A stretch of DNA of 64,000 bases from Streptomyces sp. HUAS ZL42 (GTDB lineage Bacteria > Actinomycetota > Actinomycetes > Streptomycetales > Streptomycetaceae), in NCBI RefSeq assembly GCF_040782645.1, contig NZ_CP160403.1, positions 5,615,001 to 5,679,000 of the forward strand, read 5' to 3'. Shown one piece after another: positions 1-7,225 of the stretch (within the stretch, counting starts at the first letter, position 1; every line of letters begins with the position of its first letter). The position numbers and the translations under genes were made by a program. The notes beneath the pieces are model-generated. The model saw only the letters and a program-made list of their open reading frames with translations. It searched no databases and was not told where the DNA came from.

Positions 1-639
1 CACCGTCACCTGGTTCGCCACGTCCTTGTCGCGACGCTTGTGCACGATCGCCAGCGGCGCACCCAGCCGGTCGCACCAGCGGTCCGCCACCCGCACCCGG
101 CCCGCATCCGGAGACACGACCGTCAGCTTGTCCCGGTCGACCTTCCGACCCACGTAGTCCGCCAGCAGCGGCAGCGCGAACAGGTGGTCCACCGGACCGT
201 CGAAGAAGCCCTGGATCTGGTCCGTGTGCAGATCCACGGTCAGAATCCGGTCGGCACCGGCCGTCTTCATCAGATCCGCGATCAGACGCGCCGAAATCGG
301 TTCACGCCCACGGTGCTTCTTGTCCTGCCGCGCGTAACCGTAGAACGGCACGATCACCGTGATCGAACGCGCCGACGCACGCTTCAACGCGTCGATCATG
401 ATCAACTGCTCCATGATCCACTTGTTGATCGGAGCCGTGTGGCTCTGGATCAGGAAACAGTCCGCACCACGCGCCGACTCCTGATAACGGACATAGATCT
501 CACCATTGGCGAAGTCGAAGGCCTTCGTCGGGACAACCCCGACACCCAACTGCTGGGCGACCTCCTCGGCAAGCTCGGGGTGTGCGCGGCCGGAGAAGAA
601 CATCAACTTCTTCTCGCCGGTCGTCTTGATCCCGGTCAC
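1..639 (-). CDS. prs: Ribose-phosphate pyrophosphokinase (PRPP synthetase), 3' end cut by window edge
   Basis: This enzyme makes PRPP from ribose 5-phosphate and ATP, feeding purine, pyrimidine, His, Trp and NAD synthesis in the cytosol. The first ~213 codons are present; the family is usually about 320 residues, so roughly a third is missing beyond base 1. Visible family signatures are an N-terminal FSGRAHPELAEEVA, ARQDKKHRGREPIS, the divalent-metal loop VDLHTDQIQGFFDGPVDHL and VVSPDAGRVRVADRW. I chose the GTG at 639 because GAGGAG lies about 8 bases upstream and the protein then starts VTGIKTTGEKKLMFF, as in other actinobacteria. It follows glmU on the same strand with a 134-bp gap, the usual glmU-prs order, so co-transcription is likely. 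Identity is very secure; only the C-terminus is unseen. Confidence 0.96.
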   Translation of the reverse strand, partial: MTGIKTTGEKKLMFFSGRAHPELAEEVAQQLGVGVVPTKAFDFANGEIYVRYQESARGADCFLIQSHTAPINKWIMEQLIMIDALKRASARSITVIVPFYGYARQDKKHRGREPISARLIADLMKTAGADRILTVDLHTDQIQGFFDGPVDHLFALPLLADYVGRKVDRDKLTVVSPDAGRVRVADRWCDRLGAPLAIVHKRRDKDVANQVTV

Positions 640-773
640 AGCACTGTCTCCTCAGAGGTGTCGCAGCTGGGTGTCGAGCAGACCTCGCCACTGGGCGTGA
701 GAGGTCGTCTCAGCTGGTGGGGTGCGGGTGTGCACCTATCACGGTACGCCGTGTCCGGCGCACCCGTTTCCGG

Positions 774-2222
774 TCAGCCTGCGCTTTCGCCCTGGCGGGA
801 GGCCGCCTCGGCCGCCTTCGCAGCCGCACTGCCCGGACGCTTACGAGCCACCCAACCCTCGATATTCCGCTGCTGACCACGGGCCACAGCCAGCGAACCG
901 GGCGGCACATCCTTCGTGATCACAGAGCCCGCCGCGGTGTACGCGCCGTCCCCGATAGTGACAGGAGCCACAAACATGTTGTCCGAACCCGTCTTGCAGT
1001 GTGAGCCGACGGTCGTGTGGTGCTTGGCTTCACCGTCATAGTTCACGAAGACACTCGCGGCACCGATGTTCGTGTACTCACCGATCGTCGCGTCACCGAC
1101 ATAGGAGAGGTGCGGGACCTTCGTCCCCTCGCCGATGGAAGCGTTCTTCGTCTCGACGTACGTACCGATCTTGGACTTGAGGCCGAGGCGGGTGCCCGGC
1201 CGGAGGTAGGCGTACGGCCCCACCGTCGCCTGCGGACCCACGAACGCCCCGTCCGAGACCGTGTTGTCCACCCGCGCCCCCGCACCCACGTGCGTGTCCT
1301 TCAGCCGGCTGTTGGGACCGACCTCCGAACCCTCGCCCAGATGCGTCGCGCCCTGCAGCTGCGTACCCGGGTACACCGTCACGTCCTGCTCGAACGTGAC
1401 CGTGACATCGACCCACGTGGTCGCCGGGTCCACGACCGTGACCCCGGAGAGCATGGCCGCCGTCAGCAGCCGGTCGTTCAGGATGCGACGGGCCTCGCTG
1501 AGCTGCACACGGTTGTTGATGCCCGCGATCTCCCGGTGGTCACCGGCCACGGAGGCCCCGACACGATGACCGGCCTCGCGCAGAATCCCGAGGACGTCCG
1601 TCAGGTACTCCTCGCCCTGACTGTTGTCCGTACGCACCTTCTTGAGGGCGTCCGCGAGAAGCTGCCCGTCGAACGCGAACACACCCGAGTTGATCTCACG
1701 GATCGCCCGCTGTTCGTCGGTGGCGTCCTTGTGCTCGACGATGGCGGTGACGGCACCCGTGGCGTCGTCGCGGACGATACGGCCGTAACCCGTGGCGTCC
1801 GGAACCTCGGCGGTCAGGACCGTCACGGCGTTGCCGTCGGTGTGGTGCGTGGCCGCGAGCTGCCTGAGCGTCTCGCCCGACAGCAGGGGAGTGTCCCCGC
1901 AGACGACGACCACGGTCCCGTCCACGCCGCCGCCGAGCTCGTCGAGAGCGATACGGACGGCGTGGCCGGTGCCGTTCTGCTCCGCCTGGACAGCGGTACG
2001 GACGCCCGGGTCGATCTCGCTGAGATGCGCGGTGACCTTCTCACGCGCGTGCCCGACCACGACGACCAGGTTCTCGGGGTCCAGCTCACGGGCTGCGGCC
2101 AGCACATGGCCCACGAGGGAACGGCCGCAGATCTCGTGCAGGACCTTGGGTGTGGCCGACTTCATACGGGTGCCCTCACCCGCTGCGAGTACGACGACGG
2201 CTGCCGGGCGGATGGCGCTCAC
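774..2222 (-). CDS. glmU: Bifunctional GlmU: glucosamine-1-phosphate N-acetyltransferase / UDP-GlcNAc pyrophosphorylase
   Basis: GlmU makes UDP-GlcNAc for peptidoglycan and teichoic acids: the C-terminal domain acetylates GlcN-1-P and the N-terminal domain joins the product to UTP. The N-terminus shows the nucleotidyltransferase loop VVLAAGEGTRMKSATPKVLH (about residues 9-28), followed by GTGHAVRIA and an EEYLTD motif. From about residue 260 to 460 there is a left-handed beta-helix made of hexapeptide repeats, including YLRPGTRLG and KNASIGEGTKVPHLSYVGD, where the acetyltransferase site lies. The open frame runs upstream to 2384, but the GTG at 2222 has GAAGGG 8 bases before it and gives 482 residues, the usual length. 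An in-frame ATG at 2261 has no clear ribosome site. Its likely operon partner is prs downstream. Confidence 0.96.
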   Translation of the reverse strand: MSAIRPAAVVVLAAGEGTRMKSATPKVLHEICGRSLVGHVLAAARELDPENLVVVVGHAREKVTAHLSEIDPGVRTAVQAEQNGTGHAVRIALDELGGGVDGTVVVVCGDTPLLSGETLRQLAATHHTDGNAVTVLTAEVPDATGYGRIVRDDATGAVTAIVEHKDATDEQRAIREINSGVFAFDGQLLADALKKVRTDNSQGEEYLTDVLGILREAGHRVGASVAGDHREIAGINNRVQLSEARRILNDRLLTAAMLSGVTVVDPATTWVDVTVTFEQDVTVYPGTQLQGATHLGEGSEVGPNSRLKDTHVGAGARVDNTVSDGAFVGPQATVGPYAYLRPGTRLGLKSKIGTYVETKNASIGEGTKVPHLSYVGDATIGEYTNIGAASVFVNYDGEAKHHTTVGSHCKTGSDNMFVAPVTIGDGAYTAAGSVITKDVPPGSLAVARGQQRNIEGWVARKRPGSAAAKAAEAASRQGESAG

Positions 2223-2300
2223 GGGGATGCCCTTCGGCTTTGGTGGGGTGGGGGTGGACATCCGCAGGATACCGGGGCGTTTCTTGGGGGACATGGGTTC

Positions 2301-2328
2301 GGGTCCTGACCGAGGTGGGTCAGGACCC
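2301..2328. terminator. Hairpin between tRNA-Gln and glmU
   Basis: A perfect 11-bp inverted repeat (GGGTCCTGACC / GGTCAGGACCC) with a 6-base loop sits just past the 3' end of tRNA-Gln and upstream of glmU, both on the minus strand. There is no T-run on either side. It may be a tRNA processing/termination structure or may limit read-through into glmU. Confidence 0.45.
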
Positions 2329-2353
2329 GAGCTGAGGTCTTGTGTGCTGTGGG

Positions 2354-2424
2354 CTCCCGGAGAAGGATTCGAACCCTCATTCAACGGACCAAAACCGTTT
2401 GTCCTGCCTTTAGACGATCCGGGA
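2354..2424 (-). tRNA. tRNA-Gln (anticodon TTG)
   Basis: The reverse strand folds as a full cloverleaf. The acceptor arm TCCCGGA (2424-2418) pairs with TCCGGGA (2361-2355). The anticodon stem AACGG/CCGTT holds loop TTTTGGT with anticodon TTG, and the T-arm contains GGTTCGAATCC. The discriminator base is G, as expected for glutamine. The 3' CCA is not encoded, which is common in Streptomyces. The gene is in the same direction as glmU and lies 11 bases after the stop of the LAGLIDADG-like gene. Confidence 0.95.
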
Positions 2425-2435
2425 TAGTTTGCAGG

Positions 2436-3308
2436 CTATGTCCGATTCGAGTGATCGGCTTCGCGTGCGGACTCCACTATGCCGTACCAAGAGCCCTCGA
2501 TGCGACGGTACAAGTCGGCACCCTTCAGGACTTTGATCACCAGGCAACCCCGGTAGGAATCGCCGACGTTCTTGCGAACCGTCTTGGGGTTGTGCTTCTT
2601 GAGCACCGTCTTGTTGAACGCTGAGAGGTCTGCGCCGACGAGGTCAGCCCAGTACTGCTCTGCACCTGCCACGTCCGCGGTCTCGTGGATCATGACGCAG
2701 TACCGCAGACGCTCGCGCTCGATTCGGAGTAGGTCGAGCCAGGCGAGGAAAACCTTGATCATGCCTGGGTCGCTGTTGACAAAGGTGACGTTCTCGCGGC
2801 GGTCGTACGGCTTGTCCTTGCCGCCCTCGGCCCAGTAGAGGCCGACGCCCACCAGGAACAGCTCGCGCGTCGAGAGCTGTCCGACCTCTTGCTTGGCGGC
2901 ATCCTTGGTGCGCTGCCGCTCCTGGTCGCGGAGCTGCAGCTTGGCCTCCCAGCCTCGCCGGGCGATCGCCGAAGCCTCCTCGGGGGTCCGCTTGCGTTCC
3001 GGCTTCGGAAGGTCCCGAACCCATAGCGACACCGAACTCCTCGAGCAGCCCAGCTCCGCCTCGATCTGGTCGTACGTCCACCCCTGTCGGCGCAACTCCC
3101 GCGCCTTCTCCCGTAGGTCGTCCTTCGCGTTGGGGCGCTTGGTCCACTCCGGCGGCGGCTCCCCTTTCACGAGTTGGTTGAGGATGTCGTTGTTGAAGAT
3201 CTTCAGCTCGTCCCGGATCTGCCGAAGGCTGTAACCCCCGCGCCGCAGCGCGACCGCCCTCTCCCGCAACCCCTCGAAGTCCGCGTACTTGCCATGGGTA
3301 TGTGCCAT
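2436..3308 (-). CDS. Double-HTH protein with LAGLIDADG-like C-terminal domain (possible homing-endonuclease relative)
   Basis: This 290-residue protein has two similar N-terminal helix-turn-helix units: LRERAVALRRGGYSLRQIR (about 14-45) and LREKARELRRQGWTYDQIE (about 65-98, ending SRSSVSLWVRDL). A charged linker follows. From about residue 148 a segment resembles one LAGLIDADG half: FLVGVGLYWAEGGK (acidic residue E161), then VTFVNSDPGMIKVFLAWL, a layout familiar from homing-endonuclease domains. The assignment to that fold is my inference. I took the ATG at 3308 because GGACGG lies 7 bases upstream; an ATG at 3314 is in frame but sits almost on that site. The stop is 11 bases before tRNA-Gln on the same strand, so the two may share a transcript. 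Codon use is less extreme in GC than in neighbouring genes, which would fit acquisition. Function is unknown. Confidence 0.85.
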   Translation of the reverse strand: MAHTHGKYADFEGLRERAVALRRGGYSLRQIRDELKIFNNDILNQLVKGEPPPEWTKRPNAKDDLREKARELRRQGWTYDQIEAELGCSRSSVSLWVRDLPKPERKRTPEEASAIARRGWEAKLQLRDQERQRTKDAAKQEVGQLSTRELFLVGVGLYWAEGGKDKPYDRRENVTFVNSDPGMIKVFLAWLDLLRIERERLRYCVMIHETADVAGAEQYWADLVGADLSAFNKTVLKKHNPKTVRKNVGDSYRGCLVIKVLKGADLYRRIEGSWYGIVESAREADHSNRT

Positions 3309-3322
3309 GCACATACCGTCCA

Positions 3323-3390
3323 GCCGGAATGGCTGGTTCCGGCCTCGAACGGACGTAGTTCAGCAGTTCGAGGGATACCGGCTGGTTTCG
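3323..3390. promoter_or_regulatory. Overlapping inverted repeats upstream of the double-HTH gene
   Basis: GCCGGAA (3323-3329) and TTCCGGC (3337-3343) form a 7-bp stem. The same bases can instead pair as CCAGCC/GGCTGG with a 5-base loop. A second copy of the right half, GGCTGGTTTCG, is at 3380-3390. The position just upstream of a DNA-binding protein gene suggests an operator for self-control; this is inference. Confidence 0.3.
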
Positions 3391-3474
3391 TCGTTCTTCG
3401 GTCACTGAGTGTGGTGTAGGCCAGTCGTTGAAACTCGCCGGAAAACCTGTGGCGGCCGCCCGTAGGCTGGATGC

Positions 3475-4785
3475 ATGACCACGACGGGGGAAGACCAGGC
3501 GACGGCCCGGGGAGGGCCGTGGTGGTGGACCAGGTGGCGCAGTGTGGTGCTGGACGCGACTCTCGCGGTCGCGTCCGCGGTGGAGTGCGCGGTCGAGGGG
3601 GTTCCGTTCGCCCGGGACGCCGGGATTCCGCTCGCCGCGGGGGTGGTGTTCGGACTGCTCGCCGGTTCCGTGTTGCTGATCCGGCGGAAATGGCCGATTG
3701 CCGTCGTGCTCGTGTCGATCGCGATCACGCCCGCCCTGATGGGTTTCCTGATGGGCATCGTGGGTCTGTACACGCTCGCCGCGTCCGAGTTGCCGCGGCG
3801 GATCATCGGTTCGCTGGCGGGGATGTCGCTGGTGGGGACGCTCATCGTGACGTTCGTGCGGGTGCGGCAGGACATGGCGCAGGGGGATCTGCGGCTGGGG
3901 GACTGGTTCATACCGTTCGCTTCGATCACGACGTCGCTCGGGTTGACGGCACCTCCTGTGCTGCTCGGGTTGTACGTGGGGGCGCGGCGCCGGTTGATGG
4001 AGAGTCTGCGGGAGCGTGCGGACAGTCTCGAGCGGGAGTTGATGCTGCTGGCGGAGCGGGCGGAGGAGCGGGCCGAGTGGGCGCGTGGTGAGGAGCGGAC
4101 GCGGATTGCGAGGGAGATGCATGACGTGGTCGCGCATCGGGTGAGCCTCATGGTCGTACATGCGGCTGCTCTTCAGGCCGTGGCGCGGAAGGATCCCGAG
4201 AAGGCTGTGCGGAATGCCGTGTTGGTGGGGGACATGGGGCGGCAGGCGTTGACGGAGTTGCGGGAGATGCTCGGGGTGCTGCGGAGTGGGGAGCAGCGGG
4301 AGCGTTCGGCGTCGCTGCCGTTGGTGGCGGTGGGGGTTGCCGCGGCGGAGGCTGCTTCTCGGCTGGTTGAGGACGAGGGTGGGGCCGAGGGGCCGTGTCT
4401 GTCGGAGTTGGAGGAGTTGGTGGGGCAGTCGGCGGCTGCGGGGATGGTGGTGGATCTGACGGTGGAGGGGGATGCGCGGTCGTATGGGCGGGAGATCGAG
4501 CAGACCGCGTATCGGGTGGTTCAGGAGGCGTTGACGAACGTGCACAAGCATGCGGCGGGGGCGAAGACGCATGTGCGGTTGGCGCATCGGGTGTCGGAGA
4601 TCGCGATGCAGGTGGAGAACGAGCCGCCGCCGGAGGTGTCGTCGGCGTCGTCGGCTCGGTTGCCGTCGGGCGGCAACGGGTTGGTGGGGATGAAGGAGCG
4701 GGTTGCGGGGTTGGGTGGGGTGTTCGTGTCGGGGCCGACGGATGCGGGGGGTTTTCGGGTGTCGGCGGTGATTCCGGCGTCGTAG
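3475..4785 (+). CDS. Orphan two-component sensor histidine kinase (NarL/DesK type)
   Basis: This is a membrane sensor kinase of the HisKA_3 family, 436 residues. The N-terminal ~160 residues hold about four to five hydrophobic helices with almost no extracytoplasmic loop, so it may sense the membrane itself. A coiled coil (about 165-205) leads to TRIAREMHDVVAHRVSLMV with the phospho-accepting His216. The HATPase region has VQEALTNVHKHA (N box) and GGNGLVGMKERV (G box). No response-regulator gene is adjacent; the next gene is on the opposite strand, so its partner lies elsewhere. The start ATG has no good ribosome site but has TAGGCT exactly six bases before it, which suggests a leaderless mRNA. 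The ligand and target are unknown. Confidence 0.9.
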   Translation: MTTTGEDQATARGGPWWWTRWRSVVLDATLAVASAVECAVEGVPFARDAGIPLAAGVVFGLLAGSVLLIRRKWPIAVVLVSIAITPALMGFLMGIVGLYTLAASELPRRIIGSLAGMSLVGTLIVTFVRVRQDMAQGDLRLGDWFIPFASITTSLGLTAPPVLLGLYVGARRRLMESLRERADSLERELMLLAERAEERAEWARGEERTRIAREMHDVVAHRVSLMVVHAAALQAVARKDPEKAVRNAVLVGDMGRQALTELREMLGVLRSGEQRERSASLPLVAVGVAAAEAASRLVEDEGGAEGPCLSELEELVGQSAAAGMVVDLTVEGDARSYGREIEQTAYRVVQEALTNVHKHAAGAKTHVRLAHRVSEIAMQVENEPPPEVSSASSARLPSGGNGLVGMKERVAGLGGVFVSGPTDAGGFRVSAVIPAS

Positions 4786-4819
4786 GCGTCGTAGGCGTCG
4801 TGGGGGCTGTTTGTGCTGG

Positions 4820-5314
4820 TCAGCCTGCGGTGAGTCGTACGGGTTCGATGCCGGAGACGAGGGCGGCGAGGGCTTGGTCGATGTCGGGGCCGAGGTACCA
4901 GTCGCCGGTGTGGTCGAGGGTGTAGGCGCGGCCTTCGGTGTCGATGGCGAGGAGGCCGTGGGTGTGGGTTTCGGCGCCGAGGGGGCAGAGGTCGGTGTCG
5001 AGGGCGCGACCGAGGTCGCTGAGGGTGCGGGCGAGGTGGAGGCCGTGGAGGGGGTCGAGGTGGAGGGTGGCGGGGGCGACTTGGCGGCCGGGTCCGCTGG
5101 GGGTGATGTGGAGGCCGCCGAATTCGGCCCAGGCTTCGACGGCGGCGGGGAAGACGGTGTGGCGGTGGCCGGCGGGTGAGATGTGGTCGCGGAGGGTGTC
5201 GGCCCAGATCTCGGCCTGTTTGATGTCCCAGCGTCCGGGTTGCCAGCCGGCTTCGCGGAGGGCGGCGTCGACGGGTACGGGGAAGCGGGTGGTGGAGGTG
5301 CGGTCGGTGTGCAT
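4820..5314 (-). CDS. SUKH-3-type immunity-like protein
   Basis: This 164-residue cytosolic protein fits the SUKH-3 family of SMI1/KNR4-like folds, typically immunity proteins against nucleic-acid-attacking toxins. Supporting segments are DAALREAGWQPGRWD, an AVEAWAEFGGLHI stretch, LGAETHTHGLLAIDTEGRAYTLDHTGDWYLG and ALAALVSGIEPVRL. The last two are the usual SUKH-3 ending, where a displayed or monitored value is followed by a short helix. The ATG at 5314 follows AGAGGG closely. It begins 40 bases after the stop of the YwqJ-like deaminase gene on the same strand, so the two form a probable toxin-then-immunity operon. The family call is from motif recognition without a search. The partner toxin could be the neighbouring deaminase or one delivered by another strain. 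Confidence 0.8.
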   Translation of the reverse strand: MHTDRTSTTRFPVPVDAALREAGWQPGRWDIKQAEIWADTLRDHISPAGHRHTVFPAAVEAWAEFGGLHITPSGPGRQVAPATLHLDPLHGLHLARTLSDLGRALDTDLCPLGAETHTHGLLAIDTEGRAYTLDHTGDWYLGPDIDQALAALVSGIEPVRLTAG

Positions 5315-5354
5315 CTGCCCTCTTGGGTGTGTGTTCCTTCGGGGTCCGGTGGGG

Positions 5355-5870
5355 TCAGTCGTCGGTCGCTGTCGGGTCGACGATGCGGACGCCGAAGTGG
5401 TCGCTGAGGGCGGTGCAGGCGCGGCAGGGTGTGGCGAAGCTGCCGTGGAGGGGGTCGCCGTCCTCGCGGATGCGGCGGGCGGTGAGTTTGGCCTGTTTGA
5501 GGGCTCTGCGGGCTTCGCCGTTGGTCATGGGTTTCCGGGCGGCGCGTCTGCTGCGGGCGGCGTCGGTGACCGCGATGTGGCGGGAGATGAGGAGTGCTTC
5601 GGCGCAGCGGCCGGTGAAGCGGTCGCGTTGGGCGCTGGTGAGGGTGTCGAGGAAGTCCTGGACGAGGGGGTGCAGGGCGGGGGGCTGGTCGCCGCGGGCG
5701 GCGGTGCCGGTGAGGGTGGCGCCGCGGACGGAGAGGGCGGCGGCGATGGTGGGGAGTATGCCGTCGCGGCGGTGACGGAGGGTGGGGATGTGGGGGGTTG
5801 TGGTGCTGCTCCAGCCGATGCGGGGGTCGCCGGATCGGCTGTTGTGCGGTCCGGTTTGTGTGGCGTTCAT
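5355..5870 (-). CDS. YwqJ-like nucleic-acid/nucleotide deaminase domain protein
   Basis: This 171-residue protein carries deaminase zinc-site motifs: RCAEALLISRHI, giving C89-A-E91 (the C/H-x-E element), and TPCRACTALSDHFGV, giving C149-x-x-C152. This pair and the helix between them (KPMTNGEARRALKQAKLTA) match YwqJ-family polymorphic-toxin deaminases. The first ~60 residues look disordered and contain no signal peptide or known secretion domain, so it may be cytosolic or exported by an unrecognised route. The open frame extends to 6185, but the ATG at 5870 has GGGAGGGG 9 bases upstream; a second ATG at 5879 is too close to it. SUKH-3 follows 40 bases later. Substrate (DNA, RNA or nucleotide) is not predictable here. 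The divergent SUKH-1 fusion starts about 320 bases upstream. Confidence 0.82.
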   Translation of the reverse strand: MNATQTGPHNSRSGDPRIGWSSTTTPHIPTLRHRRDGILPTIAAALSVRGATLTGTAARGDQPPALHPLVQDFLDTLTSAQRDRFTGRCAEALLISRHIAVTDAARSRRAARKPMTNGEARRALKQAKLTARRIREDGDPLHGSFATPCRACTALSDHFGVRIVDPTATDD

Positions 5871-6190
5871 GATCGTCATCCCCTCCCGAGCATCCCCCCG
5901 GCGGATCCAGGGTGCCAAATCGCGTGGCTGGTGCGGAAGCTGGGGCGGGGCGACACGCCCGCGTTTGGGCGGGCTGTCACGGCGTTGTGACGGCTGGTCA
6001 CGGAAGTGGAGCGCCGGTGACCGGTGTCGTCGTACCGCATAGGCTGTCGGCACCGCGATAGGTGCGGTCAACGCGCGTCGGTGACCGTTGGAGACAGTCG
6101 AATACGGGTCGTGGTGGGGCGAACCGGAAGCTGTGTGCGACCGGTTTGGTCCGCTTCGGGTCGTACAGAGTGCCGCAGGGGGCAACCGCC

Positions 6191-7216
6191 ATGACGACAG
6201 GTCGGCTCGGGCAGCAAGCCGCGCCGCCGAACGCGGCCTATGCCGGGCAGGTCGTGCATTTCCCGGATCCGGTCCGGGCCGCCCGTCACCCGAGAGGGGT
6301 ACGGATGGACGAGCACGGTTACCCCGAGTTCTCGCCGTATGCGCGTGCGGCCGCGGAGATCGCGGAGCCGCCTGAGGGTTTCGGGGTCGACGAGCTGCGG
6401 CTGACGGACTATGTGTCGGCGAACGCGGCGTTGGCGGCGAGTGGGCACGAGTTGTGGGACACGGTGCCGAATGTGGCGACGCCGCACGGCTGGACGTGGC
6501 ATCACGTGGTGGGTACGCGCCGGTTGGAGCTGGTGCCGGTCGAGGTGAAGGCGTTGCTGCGGCATCACGGTGGTGTGGCGACGGCGGCGGTGAATCACGG
6601 CAAGCGGGGTACGCGGCCGTTGCAGGAGACGCGTCCGGCGCATTTCGGTCTGCCGAAGTCGGGTGTGGCGGTGACGGAGCAGCAGGTCCAGGGGGTCGAG
6701 GAGGATCTGGGGTACCGGCTGCCGGGTCCGTACCGCTCGTTCCTGAAGGCGGCGGGTGGCTGCGCTCCCGTCGGGGCCGCGCTGGACGCGGAGTTGGGGC
6801 TGCTGGTCGACCAGCCGTTCTTCACGGTGCGGGACGAGGCGGCGGTCAACGACCTGGTGTACGTGAACAAGTGTCTGCGTGACCATCTGACCAAGGACTA
6901 CCTGGGCGTCGGCTTCGTCCAGGGTGGTCTGCTGGCCGTGAAGGTGAAGGGCGAGCGGCTCGGTTCGGTGTGGTTCTGCACGTACGACGACGCGCGGGAC
7001 GTGGATCCGGCGTGGCCGCCGGCGGAGCGTGTGGAGCGGCTTCTGCTGCCGTGCGGTGAGGACTTCGATGTCTTCCTGTCGCGGCTGGCGGGCAATCCGC
7101 CGGAGTTGGAGACGGTGGCGAACCTGATGGTGGACGGCGGGTTCGCGCGTGCGGTGCCGGTGGCTTCGGAGTCGTCGGGCTCTTCGGTGTCTTCGGCGTT
7201 CTCGGCGGGGGAGTGA
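6191..7216 (+). CDS. WHH-type HNH/EndoVII nuclease-like domain fused to SUKH-1 (SMI1/KNR4)
   Basis: This 341-residue protein appears to be a two-domain fusion. Residues about 40-135 (EHGYPEFSPYARAAAEI ... ANAAL ... GWTWHHVVGTRRLELVPVEV ... RHHGGVA) follow the layout of WHH-type HNH/endonuclease VII toxin domains: W103-H104-H105, LVP at 114-116, H125-H126-G-G. The His that normally follows LVP is Lys120 here, so cleavage may be impaired. Residues about 160-300 (VTEQQVQGVEEDLGYRLPGPYRSFLKAAGG ... SVWFCTYDD ... DVFLSRLAG) are a SUKH-1 domain, a known toxin-neutralising fold. The ATG at 6191 is preceded by AGGGGG with 8 bases between; a TAGGCT element at 6040 could be the -10 box. The downstream deaminase/SUKH-4 gene starts 9 bases after the stop. 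The C-terminal tail is Ser-rich. Confidence 0.82.
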   Translation: MTTGRLGQQAAPPNAAYAGQVVHFPDPVRAARHPRGVRMDEHGYPEFSPYARAAAEIAEPPEGFGVDELRLTDYVSANAALAASGHELWDTVPNVATPHGWTWHHVVGTRRLELVPVEVKALLRHHGGVATAAVNHGKRGTRPLQETRPAHFGLPKSGVAVTEQQVQGVEEDLGYRLPGPYRSFLKAAGGCAPVGAALDAELGLLVDQPFFTVRDEAAVNDLVYVNKCLRDHLTKDYLGVGFVQGGLLAVKVKGERLGSVWFCTYDDARDVDPAWPPAERVERLLLPCGEDFDVFLSRLAGNPPELETVANLMVDGGFARAVPVASESSGSSVSSAFSAGE

Positions 7217-7225
7217 GTTTCGGCG

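Noticed and set aside
2223..2384. N-terminal extension of GlmU into the tRNA-Gln region
   Set aside because: It would translate through the hairpin and tRNA gene; the GTG at 2222 has a good ribosome site and gives the family length.
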